Positions 15,143 through 23,356 of a DNA stretch of 36,524 nt are shown piece after piece. Positions within the stretch are counted from its first letter, which is position 1; the number at the start of each line of letters is the position of its first letter. Both the position numbers and the translations under genes were made by a program. Below the pieces are notes generated by a model. It saw only the letters and a list, made by a program, of their open reading frames with translations. It was not told where the DNA came from and ran no database searches. The stretch is from assembly GCA_050248955.1 (NCBI GenBank), contig JBFWRK010000027.1, forward strand, positions 1 through 36,524. The letters run 5' to 3'. This DNA comes from JBFWRK01 sp050248955. Its GTDB lineage: Bacteria > Actinomycetota > Acidimicrobiia > Acidimicrobiales > Ilumatobacteraceae.

Positions 15143-17745
15143 CCGCGCGTCGCGGCGATCCTCGCGATCGAGAGGGCCTCGTCGAGTCCCCCGGGGTCCT
15201 TGCCGCCCGCCACCGCGACATCGCCCTTCCCGCCGCCACCGCCGCGAACGGCCTTCGCCGCGTCCTTGATGAGGTCCGCGGCCTGGCCGTTGCCGGGCGT
15301 GACGGCAGCGACCAGCGAGGCACCACCGGTGTCCGTCTCGCCGCCGAGCACGACGGTCGTGATCCCGGGCTGCTGCCGAACGGCGAGTGCGAGATCACGC
15401 AGGTCGCCGGGGGTGAGGCCGTCCACGCGGGCGACGACGACCCCGTCCTTCGCGTCGCTGGCGAGCTCGGCGGCGCGACCCGTTGCGAGCTTCCCGCGGA
15501 GCAGCTTCAGCTCGTCCTGCAGCGCCCTGATCTCGTCGAGCTTGCGCTGCACGCCGTCGAGCAGGTCGTCGGCCTTGCTGCCCACGAGGCGAGCCGCCTC
15601 GCCGAGCATGCGCTCGTCCCGCTGCAGCAGTGCGACGCTGGCCATGCCGGTGACCGCCTCGATGCGGCGGAGGTTGGAGCCGATCGATCCTTCGCTCACG
15701 ATCTTGACCGTGCCGATGTCGCCCGTCGCGCGCACGTGCGTGCCGCCACAGAGCTCGAGGCTCTTCGAACCGGCCTCGAGCACGCGCACCATGTCGCCGT
15801 ACTTGTCGCCGAAGAACGCGATCGCGCCCATCGCCGCCGCCTCGTCCTTGGTCGTCTCGTAGGCGCGCACCGGTTCGTTCGCCAGCACCTCGTCGTTGAC
15901 GAGCTGCTCGATGCGCTCGATCTCCTCCGGGGTGACCGCCGCGTAGTGGCTGAAGTCGAACCGCAGCCGGCCCGGCGACACGAGTGACCCCGCCTGCTTC
16001 ACGTGCTCCCCGAGCACGTTCCGCAGCGCCCAGTGCAGCAGGTGGGTCGCGGTGTGGTTGCGGCGCGTGGCGTCGCGGAGCTCGACGTCGATCGCGACCT
16101 GCGCGGTCTGGCCGACCAGCACCTGACCGGACTCGACGTGGGCGACGTGCCGTCGCAAGCCGGGGAGCGCGAACGTGCAGTCGACGACGCGCAACACGCC
16201 GGTCTCGGTGGTGATCGTGCCGGAGTCGCCGACCTGACCGCCGCTCTCCGCGTAGAATGGGGTGCGGTCGATGAACACCTCCAGCGCACCGTCGTCGGTC
16301 GGGAGCACGGCGAGCACGCGGGCCTCGACGGCGTCCTGCTGGTAGCCGACGAACTCACTGACGCCGAACTGCTCGACGATCTCCCGGTACTCGTCGACGC
16401 GCTCGTCGTCAGCGGTGCCACCGGCCTTGCGGGCGGCCTTGGCCCGCACGCGCTGCTCGGTCATCTCCGTGTTGAACCCGTCGATGTCGACGTCGACCCC
16501 ACGCTCGGCAGTGATCTCGGTCGTCACCTCCAGCGGGAAGCCGTACGTGTCGTGGAGCATGAACGCCGCGCTGCCGCTGAGCGTCGAACCACCTTCGCCG
16601 AGCTCCCGGTCGAGGATCGTCAGGCCGGTCTTCAGCGTCTGACGGAAGCGCTCCTCTTCGCGTGTGATCACACCCATCACGAAGTCGCGATTCGCCGCCA
16701 GCTCGGGGTAGGCATCGCTCATCACGGTGATCGCCGTGTCGACGAGCGACGGCATCACGAGCTTCTCCGCGCCGAGCAGGTACGCGTGGCGGATGGCGCG
16801 ACGCAGGATCCGCCGGAGCACGTAGCCGCGGTTCTCGTTCGAGGGGAAGACGCCGTCCGAGACGAGCATCGCGCCCGAGCGGGCATGCTCGGCGAGCACC
16901 CGCAGACTGAAGCTGTCACCGTCGTCGTAGTCGCCCGGGCGGTAGGTCTTGCCGGTCGCGCTGCAGGCCGATTCGATGATCGGCGCCATCAGGTCGGTCT
17001 CCCAGACCGCGTCGACGCCCTGGATGAGCGTCAGGATCCGCTCGAGGCCGGCACCGGTGTCGATCGACGGCCGCGGCAAGGGCGTGCGCGTGCCGTCCGG
17101 CGCCTGGTTGAACTGCATGAAGACGAGGTTCCAGAACTCCATGAAGCGGTCGCCCTGCGGATCACCGAGGGGTCCGCCTTCCGGGCCGAACGCCGGGCCG
17201 CGGTCGATGTGGATCTCGGAGCACGGCCCGCATGGCCCGGTCTCGCCCATCTGCCAGAAGTTGTCCTTGTCGCCGAGGCGCTGGATCCGGTCCATCGGGA
17301 CGCCGACCTGCTCGTGCCAGCGCTGCTCGGCCTCGTCGTCGCTCTCGTGGACGGTGATCCAGAGCCGATCGCCGTCGAAGCCGAACACCTCGGTGACGAG
17401 CTCCCACGACCACGGGATCGCATCGGCCTTGAAGTAGTCGCCGAAGCTGAAGTTGCCGAGCATCTCGAAGAACACGAGGTGCCGCTTCGTCCGGCCGACG
17501 TCGTCGAGATCGTTGTGCTTGCCGCCGGCGCGGGCGCACTTCTGCACGCTCACGGCGCGGGGAAAGGGGGCCGCCTCGTCGCCGGTGAAGTAGGGCTTGA
17601 AGGGCACCATGCCTGCGACCGTGAACAGGACCGTCGGATCGTGCGGGATCAGGCTGGCCGACGGAACCAGCGTGTGCCCGCGCTCGGAGAAGAAGCTGCA
17701 GAATGCGTTGCGCAGCTCGTTGGCGGTCGTGGGGCGCTTCGACAT
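15139..17745 (-). CDS. alaS: Alanyl-tRNA synthetase
   Basis: An 868-residue class II synthetase of full length. The aminoacylation domain opens with ELRNAFCSFFSERGHTLVPSASL and contains MVPFKPYFTG, GRTKRHLVFFEMLGNFSFGDYFK and GYVLRRILRRAIRHAYLLG. The editing domain has the zinc site H564-x3-H568 (HTATH) and C666-x3-H670 (CGGTH), so mischarged Ser/Gly-tRNA clearance should be intact. A C-terminal C-Ala domain follows (GGGGGKGDVAVAGG). ATG 17745 is preceded at nine bases by TAGGCT, suggesting a leaderless mRNA. It is first of the long unit reaching nusB. Confidence 0.98.
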   Translation of the reverse strand: MSKRPTTANELRNAFCSFFSERGHTLVPSASLIPHDPTVLFTVAGMVPFKPYFTGDEAAPFPRAVSVQKCARAGGKHNDLDDVGRTKRHLVFFEMLGNFSFGDYFKADAIPWSWELVTEVFGFDGDRLWITVHESDDEAEQRWHEQVGVPMDRIQRLGDKDNFWQMGETGPCGPCSEIHIDRGPAFGPEGGPLGDPQGDRFMEFWNLVFMQFNQAPDGTRTPLPRPSIDTGAGLERILTLIQGVDAVWETDLMAPIIESACSATGKTYRPGDYDDGDSFSLRVLAEHARSGAMLVSDGVFPSNENRGYVLRRILRRAIRHAYLLGAEKLVMPSLVDTAITVMSDAYPELAANRDFVMGVITREEERFRQTLKTGLTILDRELGEGGSTLSGSAAFMLHDTYGFPLEVTTEITAERGVDVDIDGFNTEMTEQRVRAKAARKAGGTADDERVDEYREIVEQFGVSEFVGYQQDAVEARVLAVLPTDDGALEVFIDRTPFYAESGGQVGDSGTITTETGVLRVVDCTFALPGLRRHVAHVESGQVLVGQTAQVAIDVELRDATRRNHTATHLLHWALRNVLGEHVKQAGSLVSPGRLRFDFSHYAAVTPEEIERIEQLVNDEVLANEPVRAYETTKDEAAAMGAIAFFGDKYGDMVRVLEAGSKSLELCGGTHVRATGDIGTVKIVSEGSIGSNLRRIEAVTGMASVALLQRDERMLGEAARLVGSKADDLLDGVQRKLDEIRALQDELKLLRGKLATGRAAELASDAKDGVVVARVDGLTPGDLRDLALAVRQQPGITTVVLGGETDTGGASLVAAVTPGNGQAADLIKDAAKAVRGGGGGKGDVAVAGGKDPGGLDEALSIARIAATRG

Positions 17746-17754
17746 GGTGCATCG

Positions 17755-17760
17755 AGCCTA
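17755..17760 (-). promoter_or_regulatory. -10 box (TAGGCT) before alaS
   Basis: On the minus strand TAGGCT precedes ATG 17745 by nine bases, and no ribosome-binding sequence is seen. It would give a leaderless, or at most three-base-leader, transcript for the alaS-nusB unit. Confidence 0.45.
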
Positions 17761-17801
17761 CTGGCCGGTCAGGCCGTGGACCGGGCGGTTCCGTCACCAG
17801 G

Positions 17802-19205
17802 TCAGGCCGAGAGCCAGGCGATCGGCCGGCCGGGACCGAGTGCCGTGCGGGCGGCCGGGTCGGCCGGACCGATGATCGCGACGCCCTCTGGCAGCGCCAC
17901 CGCGAGCAGGCCGCTGCGATCGGCAGCGAGGACGAACTCGGAGGCGCCGTCGACGACGGCCGTCGAGGTGCCGCCCTCGACCCGGACGACCGACGTGCCG
18001 TCCGCTGCGCCGACGTAGGCCGCACCACCGATGTCGAGGACGCGGGTGCCCAGTCGGTCGTCCGTGAACGGGGTGACGTTGGTCGTTCCACCCAGGCCAG
18101 AGGCGACGACGAGGTCGAACCCCGCCGACGAGTCGAGGGCGAACGCCGCGACGTCACCGACGACATCGACGTACCTGCCGCCCTCCGCCTCGGGGAGCGG
18201 GAGCATCGAGTTGTCGGGCTGCAGCCAGAACCACTGGTTCGGGTTGACGCCCCCGGAGACCGACACCAGCTCCGGGTGCCCGGCCACCGGCATCGTGACG
18301 ACCTGTCCGGGCTCCAGGTCGAGCAGCTCCGTGGTCGTGCCGTCGGCGTGGAGCTCGACGAGTGCTCCGGTGCCGTAGGCGACGATGCGATCGCCCCACC
18401 AGAGCGCGCACTTCGTCGCGCCGGCGAAGAGCGCTTGCTTCGCTGCGGGGTCCTCGACAGTTGCGAGGCTGACCGATCCGATCTCACCGCCGGTCTCGCT
18501 CACGAGCAGCCGGCCGGAGGCGTCGATCGAGACGCACCCGCTCAGCTCTGCCAGTGCCGAGGCCTGCGCAGGATCCGCGGTCGGGATCAGCGTCAGGTAC
18601 GTGCCGGTGCTGGCGACGAAGCGCTCGTCGCTGCTGAACCGCCAGCCCTGGACGCGGCGGCCGATCGAGGTGATCGTCGTGAGCAACGTCGCGGTCGACG
18701 CGTCGAGGTCGACCAGGTATGGGTCGTCGCCGACCTGGGCGATGGTGAAGCGCTCGCCACCGCCGATCACGTCGCGGTTCAATCGCGCCCCGTCGGGGAC
18801 GTCGATGGCCTCGACGACCTCTGCCGTGCCGGCGCTCCCGTCGAGCACCACGACGCTGCCCGCGTCGGTCACACCGAGCGCGCGGTTGCCGCCCAGCTCG
18901 AGCAACGGCTCGTCGCGCAGCACGATGTCGGCGCTGCCCACCTGCGAGCCGTCCGGCGCGTAGAAGACGAGTGCGGCGCCGTCGGCGACGAGCACGGAGC
19001 CGTTGGCCGGGAGCTCGACGATCGGGCGCGCCGCCGTGGTCGGAGGGCTGTTCGGTCCCGCTGTGACCGAACCGGGGTCGAGCGGCGACGTGACGACGGA
19101 CGTCACGGCTGCCGTGTCGTCCGACCGGTCGTTGCTGCTCCCGGAACACCCCGCGAGGATCAGCGCTGCGAGCAGCGCGAGGCGCCCGCTCGAGGAGGTC
19201 CGCAC
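17802..19205 (-). CDS. Secreted lipoprotein of unknown function, beta-propeller-like
   Basis: A 467-residue putative lipoprotein. The signal ends in LILAGC with the lipid-accepting Cys at residue 20. A Ser/Thr/Pro-rich linker runs to about residue 65. The rest is a series of short beta-strands in repeats of about 40 residues (blocks such as GSVLVADGAALVFYAPDGSQVG and RLLVSETGGEIGSVSLATVE), which I read as a WD40/YVTN-like propeller. No catalytic motif or named domain is recognised. The GTG start is four bases after the small membrane-protein stop, so it should be co-transcribed with the hisS-rarA group. Function unknown; substrate binding or a surface scaffold are possibilities. Confidence 0.8.
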   Translation of the reverse strand: MRTSSSGRLALLAALILAGCSGSSNDRSDDTAAVTSVVTSPLDPGSVTAGPNSPPTTAARPIVELPANGSVLVADGAALVFYAPDGSQVGSADIVLRDEPLLELGGNRALGVTDAGSVVVLDGSAGTAEVVEAIDVPDGARLNRDVIGGGERFTIAQVGDDPYLVDLDASTATLLTTITSIGRRVQGWRFSSDERFVASTGTYLTLIPTADPAQASALAELSGCVSIDASGRLLVSETGGEIGSVSLATVEDPAAKQALFAGATKCALWWGDRIVAYGTGALVELHADGTTTELLDLEPGQVVTMPVAGHPELVSVSGGVNPNQWFWLQPDNSMLPLPEAEGGRYVDVVGDVAAFALDSSAGFDLVVASGLGGTTNVTPFTDDRLGTRVLDIGGAAYVGAADGTSVVRVEGGTSTAVVDGASEFVLAADRSGLLAVALPEGVAIIGPADPAARTALGPGRPIAWLSA

Positions 19206-19209
19206 GCGG

Positions 19210-19521
19210 TCAGCGCGCGGCGCGCCGGGCGTTCGCGTCGCGCACGTCCTCGAGCACGATCACCTGCCCGGGGCGCGGAGGTGCTCCGTCGCGGTCGTGA
19301 CGGGTGCGGAGCTCGGCTTCCTTGGCCCGCATCGCCTCGCGACCGTCACGCACGGCCTCGGCGACGTCCCGACCCTTCGACTTCACCCGCCCGACCGCGC
19401 TTCGGGCGACGTTGCTCGGCTTCAGCGCGCGGGCGGTCTTCTTGACCTTCCTCGCCGCGTACGTGCTGCCTGCAGCCCCTGCCGCCATGCCGGCGGCGAA
19501 CCATGTGACGCGCTTCATCAT
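19210..19521 (-). CDS. Small membrane-anchored protein, DUF6167-like
   Basis: A 103-residue protein with one N-terminal hydrophobic segment (residues 4-22, TWFAAGMAAGAAGSTYAA). A basic region and a helical charged stretch follow (GRDVAEAVRDGREAMRAKEAELRTR). This pattern resembles the small DUF6167 proteins encoded beside a DUF948 gene and alaS in Streptomyces, as I recall them. It overlaps the DUF948 gene by an ATGA. Function unknown; a pair with the DUF948 protein at the membrane is likely from gene order. Confidence 0.75.
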   Translation of the reverse strand: MMKRVTWFAAGMAAGAAGSTYAARKVKKTARALKPSNVARSAVGRVKSKGRDVAEAVRDGREAMRAKEAELRTRHDRDGAPPRPGQVIVLEDVRDANARRAAR

Positions 19522-19886
19522 GCTGAACCTCGTTCCTTGCGACGGAGCCGGCGGGCGGTGCGGCTGGTGCCGGACGCCAGCGCGACGGTCTTGATCATGG
19601 GCGCGCTCAACGCTGCTCTCGCAACCCGGCTCGTGCCGGCCACGGCGCCGCTGATCGCCTCGGCCGAGCCGAGCACACGGTCGAAGCGGTCGAGGTCGTC
19701 ACGGGCGTCGTCGACCGACGACCGGAGCTCTCGCAGGAGCGGTTGCGTCTCCGACCGCAGGTGCTCGACCTCGCTGCGCAGGGCGCGCAGGGTGTCGAGG
19801 ACGCGCAGCAGCACGACGACGAGCGCGGCGAACCCGATCGCGCACAGCACCGTGCCCAGGACGATCGCGAGCTCGCCTGCTGTCAT
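19518..19886 (-). CDS. DUF948-like membrane protein with coiled coil
   Basis: A 122-residue protein. A membrane helix spans about residues 5-28 (ELAIVLGTVLCAIGFAALVVVLL). A predicted coiled coil follows (LRALRSEVEHLRSETQPLLRELRSSVDDARDDLDRFD), then a basic tail. This is the DUF948 layout. The ATG at 19886 overlaps the rarA stop by four bases. Role unknown; similar genes precede alaS across Actinobacteria, which suggests an envelope function linked only by position. Confidence 0.8.
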   Translation of the reverse strand: MTAGELAIVLGTVLCAIGFAALVVVLLRVLDTLRALRSEVEHLRSETQPLLRELRSSVDDARDDLDRFDRVLGSAEAISGAVAGTSRVARAALSAPMIKTVALASGTSRTARRLRRKERGSA

Positions 19887-21184
19887 CCCTGGTCCTCCTC
19901 TGCTCCCTCGTGCCACTGCGCCATCCGGCGTGCGACCTCCTGCTCGAACCCGTGCCGGGAGGGTTCGTAGTAGCGGCGGTCGGCCAGCTCGCTCGGCCGG
20001 TACTGCTGCGCCACCCAGCCTCTCGGGTCGTCATGAGGGTAGTCGTACCCGGTGCCGTGTCCGATGGATCCCGCGCCGGCGTAGTGCGCGTCGCGAAGGT
20101 GGGCCGGCACCTCGCCGACCTTGCCCTCACGCACGTCGCTGCGGGCGTTCCAGATGCCGAGCGCGGCCCGATTGCTCTTCGGGGCCGTCGCGAGGTGGAC
20201 GACCGCCTGGGCGAGGTTGAGCTGTGCCTCCGGCAGACCGACGTGCTCGACCGCGTGGGCGGCAGCGACGGCGACGAGGAGCGCCTGCGGGTCGGCCATG
20301 CCGACGTCCTCGCTGGCGAGGATGACGAGACGGCGGGCGACGAACCGGGCGTCCTCGCCCGCCTCGAGCATGCGCGCGAGCCAGTAGAGGCCGGCGTCGG
20401 GATCGCTCCCGCGGATGCTCTTGATGAACGCGCTGATGACGTCGTAGTGGTCGTCACGGCCGTAGCGCAGCGCGCTCGTGCCGAGTGCGGCCTCGACGTG
20501 CTCTGCGGTGACAGTGCCCGGCCGGGCGAGGGCGACGGCGACCTCGAGCGACGTGAGCACCTGGCGCCCGTCGCCGCCGGCCCGGTCGAGCAGGTGGGCG
20601 ATCGCGTCCTCGTCGGCCGTCGCGGCTTCTGCATCGAGCCCGCGGCGCACGAGCGTCTCGATCGCGGCGCGATCCAGCGGCTCGAGGCGGAAGAGCGTCG
20701 ACCTGCTGCGCAACGGCGGGTTGACTTCGAAGAACGGGTTCTCCGTCGTCGCGCCGATCAGCGTGAGCGTGCCGTCCTCGACCGCCGGCAGCAGGGCATC
20801 CTGCTGCGACTTCGAGAACCGGTGGATCTCGTCGAGGAAGAGGATCGTGCCCCGCCCGTGCTGGCCGAGCCGGTCGCGGGCGCGCTCGATCACCTCGCGC
20901 ACGTCCTTCACGCCGGCGGAGACGGCGGAGAGCCGCTCGAAGGCCCGCTCGGTGGTCAGCGCGACCACCTCTGCCAGCGTCGTCTTCCCCGTTCCGGGCG
21001 GGCCCCAGAGGATCGCCGAGGTCAGCCGGTCCTGCTCGACGAGCCGGCGCATCGGCCGCCCGGGTCCGACGAGGTGCTCCTGGCCGACCACCTCGTCGAG
21101 GGTCCGTGGACGCAGGCGCGCCGCGAGCGGGGCCTGCGCCCGAAGTCGCTCCGAGGCTGCTGCACTGAAGAGATCGTCACCCAC
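19883..21184 (-). CDS. rarA: Replication-associated recombination protein A (MgsA/RarA AAA+ ATPase)
   Basis: A 433-residue AAA+ protein acting at stalled replication forks. It opens with LAARLRPRTLDEVVGQEHLVGPG, with Walker A GPPGTGKT at 61-68. FLDEIHRFSKSQQDALLP is Walker B, and GATTENPFFEVNPPLRSRS is sensor 1 with the arginine region. The C-terminal tetramerisation part has YDVISAFIKSIRGSDPDAGLYWLARML and RRYYEPSRHGFE. I placed the start at GTG 21184, an eight-base overlap with the NUDIX gene. The upstream frame is open but lies antiphase within that gene. Confidence 0.95.
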   Translation of the reverse strand: MGDDLFSAAASERLRAQAPLAARLRPRTLDEVVGQEHLVGPGRPMRRLVEQDRLTSAILWGPPGTGKTTLAEVVALTTERAFERLSAVSAGVKDVREVIERARDRLGQHGRGTILFLDEIHRFSKSQQDALLPAVEDGTLTLIGATTENPFFEVNPPLRSRSTLFRLEPLDRAAIETLVRRGLDAEAATADEDAIAHLLDRAGGDGRQVLTSLEVAVALARPGTVTAEHVEAALGTSALRYGRDDHYDVISAFIKSIRGSDPDAGLYWLARMLEAGEDARFVARRLVILASEDVGMADPQALLVAVAAAHAVEHVGLPEAQLNLAQAVVHLATAPKSNRAALGIWNARSDVREGKVGEVPAHLRDAHYAGAGSIGHGTGYDYPHDDPRGWVAQQYRPSELADRRYYEPSRHGFEQEVARRMAQWHEGAEEDQG

Positions 21185-21614
21185 GCAGGACTCGACGGTA
21201 CCCCTGGCGACGGAACTCGACGACGTGATCGACCAACCATGCCGGATCGACCCACTGCCAGGCGACGAACTCGCGGCCGTCCGGTGTCGGCGCCACGTCG
21301 GCCGAGCGAGTGCGGAACGTGAACCAGCGCTGCGCTTGACCCCGGCCGGTCTTGCCGGCGCGGAGCTCGGCCGGCAGCTCGTAGACGACCCACTCCGGGT
21401 GCTCGTCGACGAGCTCGACGTCGTCGGTGCCGAGCCCGGTCTCCTCCTGGAGCTCGCGCCACGCGGTCTCGATCGGCTCCTCACCGTCCTCGATCCCACC
21501 CTGGGGGAGCTGCCACGAGCCGGGGATGTCGGCTCGTTCGAACGCGAGCACCCGGTCGTCACCGTGGTGACGCACCACGAGCACCACCCCCGCCCGGAAC
21601 CGCTGCACGCCCAC
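21177..21614 (-). CDS. NUDIX hydrolase, RppH-like
   Basis: A 145-residue NUDIX pyrophosphohydrolase. The box GX5EX7REUXEEXGU is complete at 39-61 (GGIEDGE... RELQEETGL). QRFRAGVVLVVRHHGDDRVLAFER at the front and the GSWQLPQGG lead-in resemble RppH/Ap4A-type enzymes, so an RNA 5' end or a dinucleoside polyphosphate is a plausible substrate. The start is GTG 21614, five bases after the aspS stop; GTG 21608 is an alternative. Coupling to aspS upstream and rarA downstream is tight. Confidence 0.9.
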   Translation of the reverse strand: MGVQRFRAGVVLVVRHHGDDRVLAFERADIPGSWQLPQGGIEDGEEPIETAWRELQEETGLGTDDVELVDEHPEWVVYELPAELRAGKTGRGQAQRWFTFRTRSADVAPTPDGREFVAWQWVDPAWLVDHVVEFRRQGYRRVLRG

Positions 21615-21619
21615 CCCGG

Positions 21620-23356
21620 TCAGGAGGGCGGCGGGACGACGCGGATGCCGAGGTCGCCGAGCTGGCGGTTGTCGACGGCAGTCGGCGCGTTCGTCATCGG
21701 ATCGGAGCCGGACTGCGTCTTCGGGAAGGCGATCACCTCGCGGATGTTCTCCTCGCCGGCGAGGATCGCCACCAGGCGGTCGATGCCGAAGGCGAAGCCG
21801 CCGTGCGGCGGAGCGCCGTACTTGAACGGCGCGAGGAAGAAGCCGAAGCGGCGGTCGGCTTCCTCGTCCGAGATGCCGAGCAGGTTGAAGATCCGCCGTT
21901 GCAGCGCCGGCTCGTGGATCCGGATCGAACCGGACCCGAGCTCCCAACCGTTCAGCACGAGGTCGTAGGCGAGCGACCGGACCTGGAGCGGGTCGGTCTC
22001 GAACAGCGCGATGTCGTCCGGGTGGGGATGACAGAAGGGGTGGTGACCAGGCTTCGGCCGGCCGGTCTCCTTGTCGACGCCGACGAACAGCGGGAACTCG
22101 GTCACCCACACGTAGCGATACGGGCCCTCGTGCACCGGCGGGCGCCCGAGGTCGTTGCGCAGCTGGCCGAGCACCTCGCACGCCGTCTCCCACTCGTCGG
22201 CGACGATCAGCAGCAGGTCGCCCGGCTCGGCGGCGAGCGTCGAGCAGATCGCGCGCTGCTCGGCCTCCGACAGGAATTTGACGACCGGCGCCTCGAGCGC
22301 ACCATCGCGGCTGACCTTCATCCACACGAGGCCCTTCGCGCCGAGTTGCTTGGCCCGATCGGTCAGCCCGTCGAGCTTGCTGCGGCCGAACTCCTCTGCC
22401 CTGCCCTTCACGCGGATGCCCTTGATCGACGCCGCTCCGGCGAACGCCTTGAACTCGGTCGCCGCGAAGATCGGCGTGAGCTCGGTCAGCTCCATGCCGA
22501 AGCGGAGATCGGGCTTGTCGACGCCGAAGCGCTCCATCGCCTCACGCCACTTGATCTGCTCGATCGGCGGCGGCCGCTCCCCCGTCACTGCTTCGGCAGC
22601 GTCGAGCACTGCCTCACTGATCGCGGCGAGCACGTCGTCCTGCGTCGCGAAGCTCATCTCCGCGTCGAGCTGCATGAACTCGTACTGCCGGTCGGCCCGG
22701 AGGTCCTCGTCGCGAAGGCAGCGGGCGATCTGGTAGTAGCGATCGACGCCGGCGACCATCAGCAGCTGCTTGAACAGCTGCGGCGACTGCGGGAGCGCGT
22801 AGAACGAGCCCGGCGTCTGGCGCGAGGGCACGAGGAACTCCCGGGCACCCTCGGGCGTCGACGGGACGAGCATCGGCGTCTCGACCTCGACGAACCCCTG
22901 ACGCTCCATCGCCCGCCGCGAAGCCGAGTTGACGACCGCGCGGATCCGGAGGTTGCGCTGCATCCGTTCCCGGCGGATGTCGAGGTAGCGGTACTGCAGC
23001 CGTGTCGTCTCGACGACATCGTCGGCGCGCGCGTCGATCGGGAACGGTGGCGTCTCCGCAGAGTTGAGCACTTCGACCACGCACTCGCCGACCTCGATCT
23101 CGCCGGTCGGCAGGTTCGCGTTGACCGTGCCCTCCGGGCGGTGCCGCACGACACCGGTCACCCGCACCACGTACTCGCTGCGGACGTCGACCGCGTTGTC
23201 GACGACGCACTGCACGAGCCCGGTGTGGTCGCGCACGTCGACGAAGGCGAGGTGCTCGCCGTGCTCCCGGCGGCGGGCGACCCAGCCGCACAAGCTGACG
23301 GTCTGGCCGATGTGCTCGGCGCGGAGCGAACCGCTGTAGTGGGTGCGCATGCTCAT
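21620..23356 (-). CDS. aspS: Aspartyl-tRNA synthetase (probably nondiscriminating, Asp/Asn)
   Basis: A 578-residue class IIb synthetase of bacterial type. The N-terminal OB anticodon domain is about 1-110 (SLCGWVARRREHGEHLAFVDVRD). The class II core carries motif 2 (IARCLRDEDLRADRQYEF), an inserted GAD domain (about 285-405) and motif 3 (FAFGIDRLVAILAG). In the anticodon domain His32 and Gly76 occupy the positions that, by my recall, mark nondiscriminating enzymes, which charge both tRNA-Asp and tRNA-Asn. Start ATG 23356; a four-base overlap with hisS. Confidence 0.97.
   Translation of the reverse strand: MSMRTHYSGSLRAEHIGQTVSLCGWVARRREHGEHLAFVDVRDHTGLVQCVVDNAVDVRSEYVVRVTGVVRHRPEGTVNANLPTGEIEVGECVVEVLNSAETPPFPIDARADDVVETTRLQYRYLDIRRERMQRNLRIRAVVNSASRRAMERQGFVEVETPMLVPSTPEGAREFLVPSRQTPGSFYALPQSPQLFKQLLMVAGVDRYYQIARCLRDEDLRADRQYEFMQLDAEMSFATQDDVLAAISEAVLDAAEAVTGERPPPIEQIKWREAMERFGVDKPDLRFGMELTELTPIFAATEFKAFAGAASIKGIRVKGRAEEFGRSKLDGLTDRAKQLGAKGLVWMKVSRDGALEAPVVKFLSEAEQRAICSTLAAEPGDLLLIVADEWETACEVLGQLRNDLGRPPVHEGPYRYVWVTEFPLFVGVDKETGRPKPGHHPFCHPHPDDIALFETDPLQVRSLAYDLVLNGWELGSGSIRIHEPALQRRIFNLLGISDEEADRRFGFFLAPFKYGAPPHGGFAFGIDRLVAILAGEENIREVIAFPKTQSGSDPMTNAPTAVDNRQLGDLGIRVVPPPS

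Noticed and set aside
16662..16673. GTGTGATCACAC palindrome as a second CRP-type site
   Set aside because: It lies inside the alaS coding sequence and lacks the six-base spacer of the consensus; a chance palindrome in codons is enough.
16003..18018. A 671-residue plus-strand open frame opposite alaS, and similar long ones opposite aspS, rel and secD
   Set aside because: All are antisense shadows of well-defined enzymes, with no conserved motif and no start signal.
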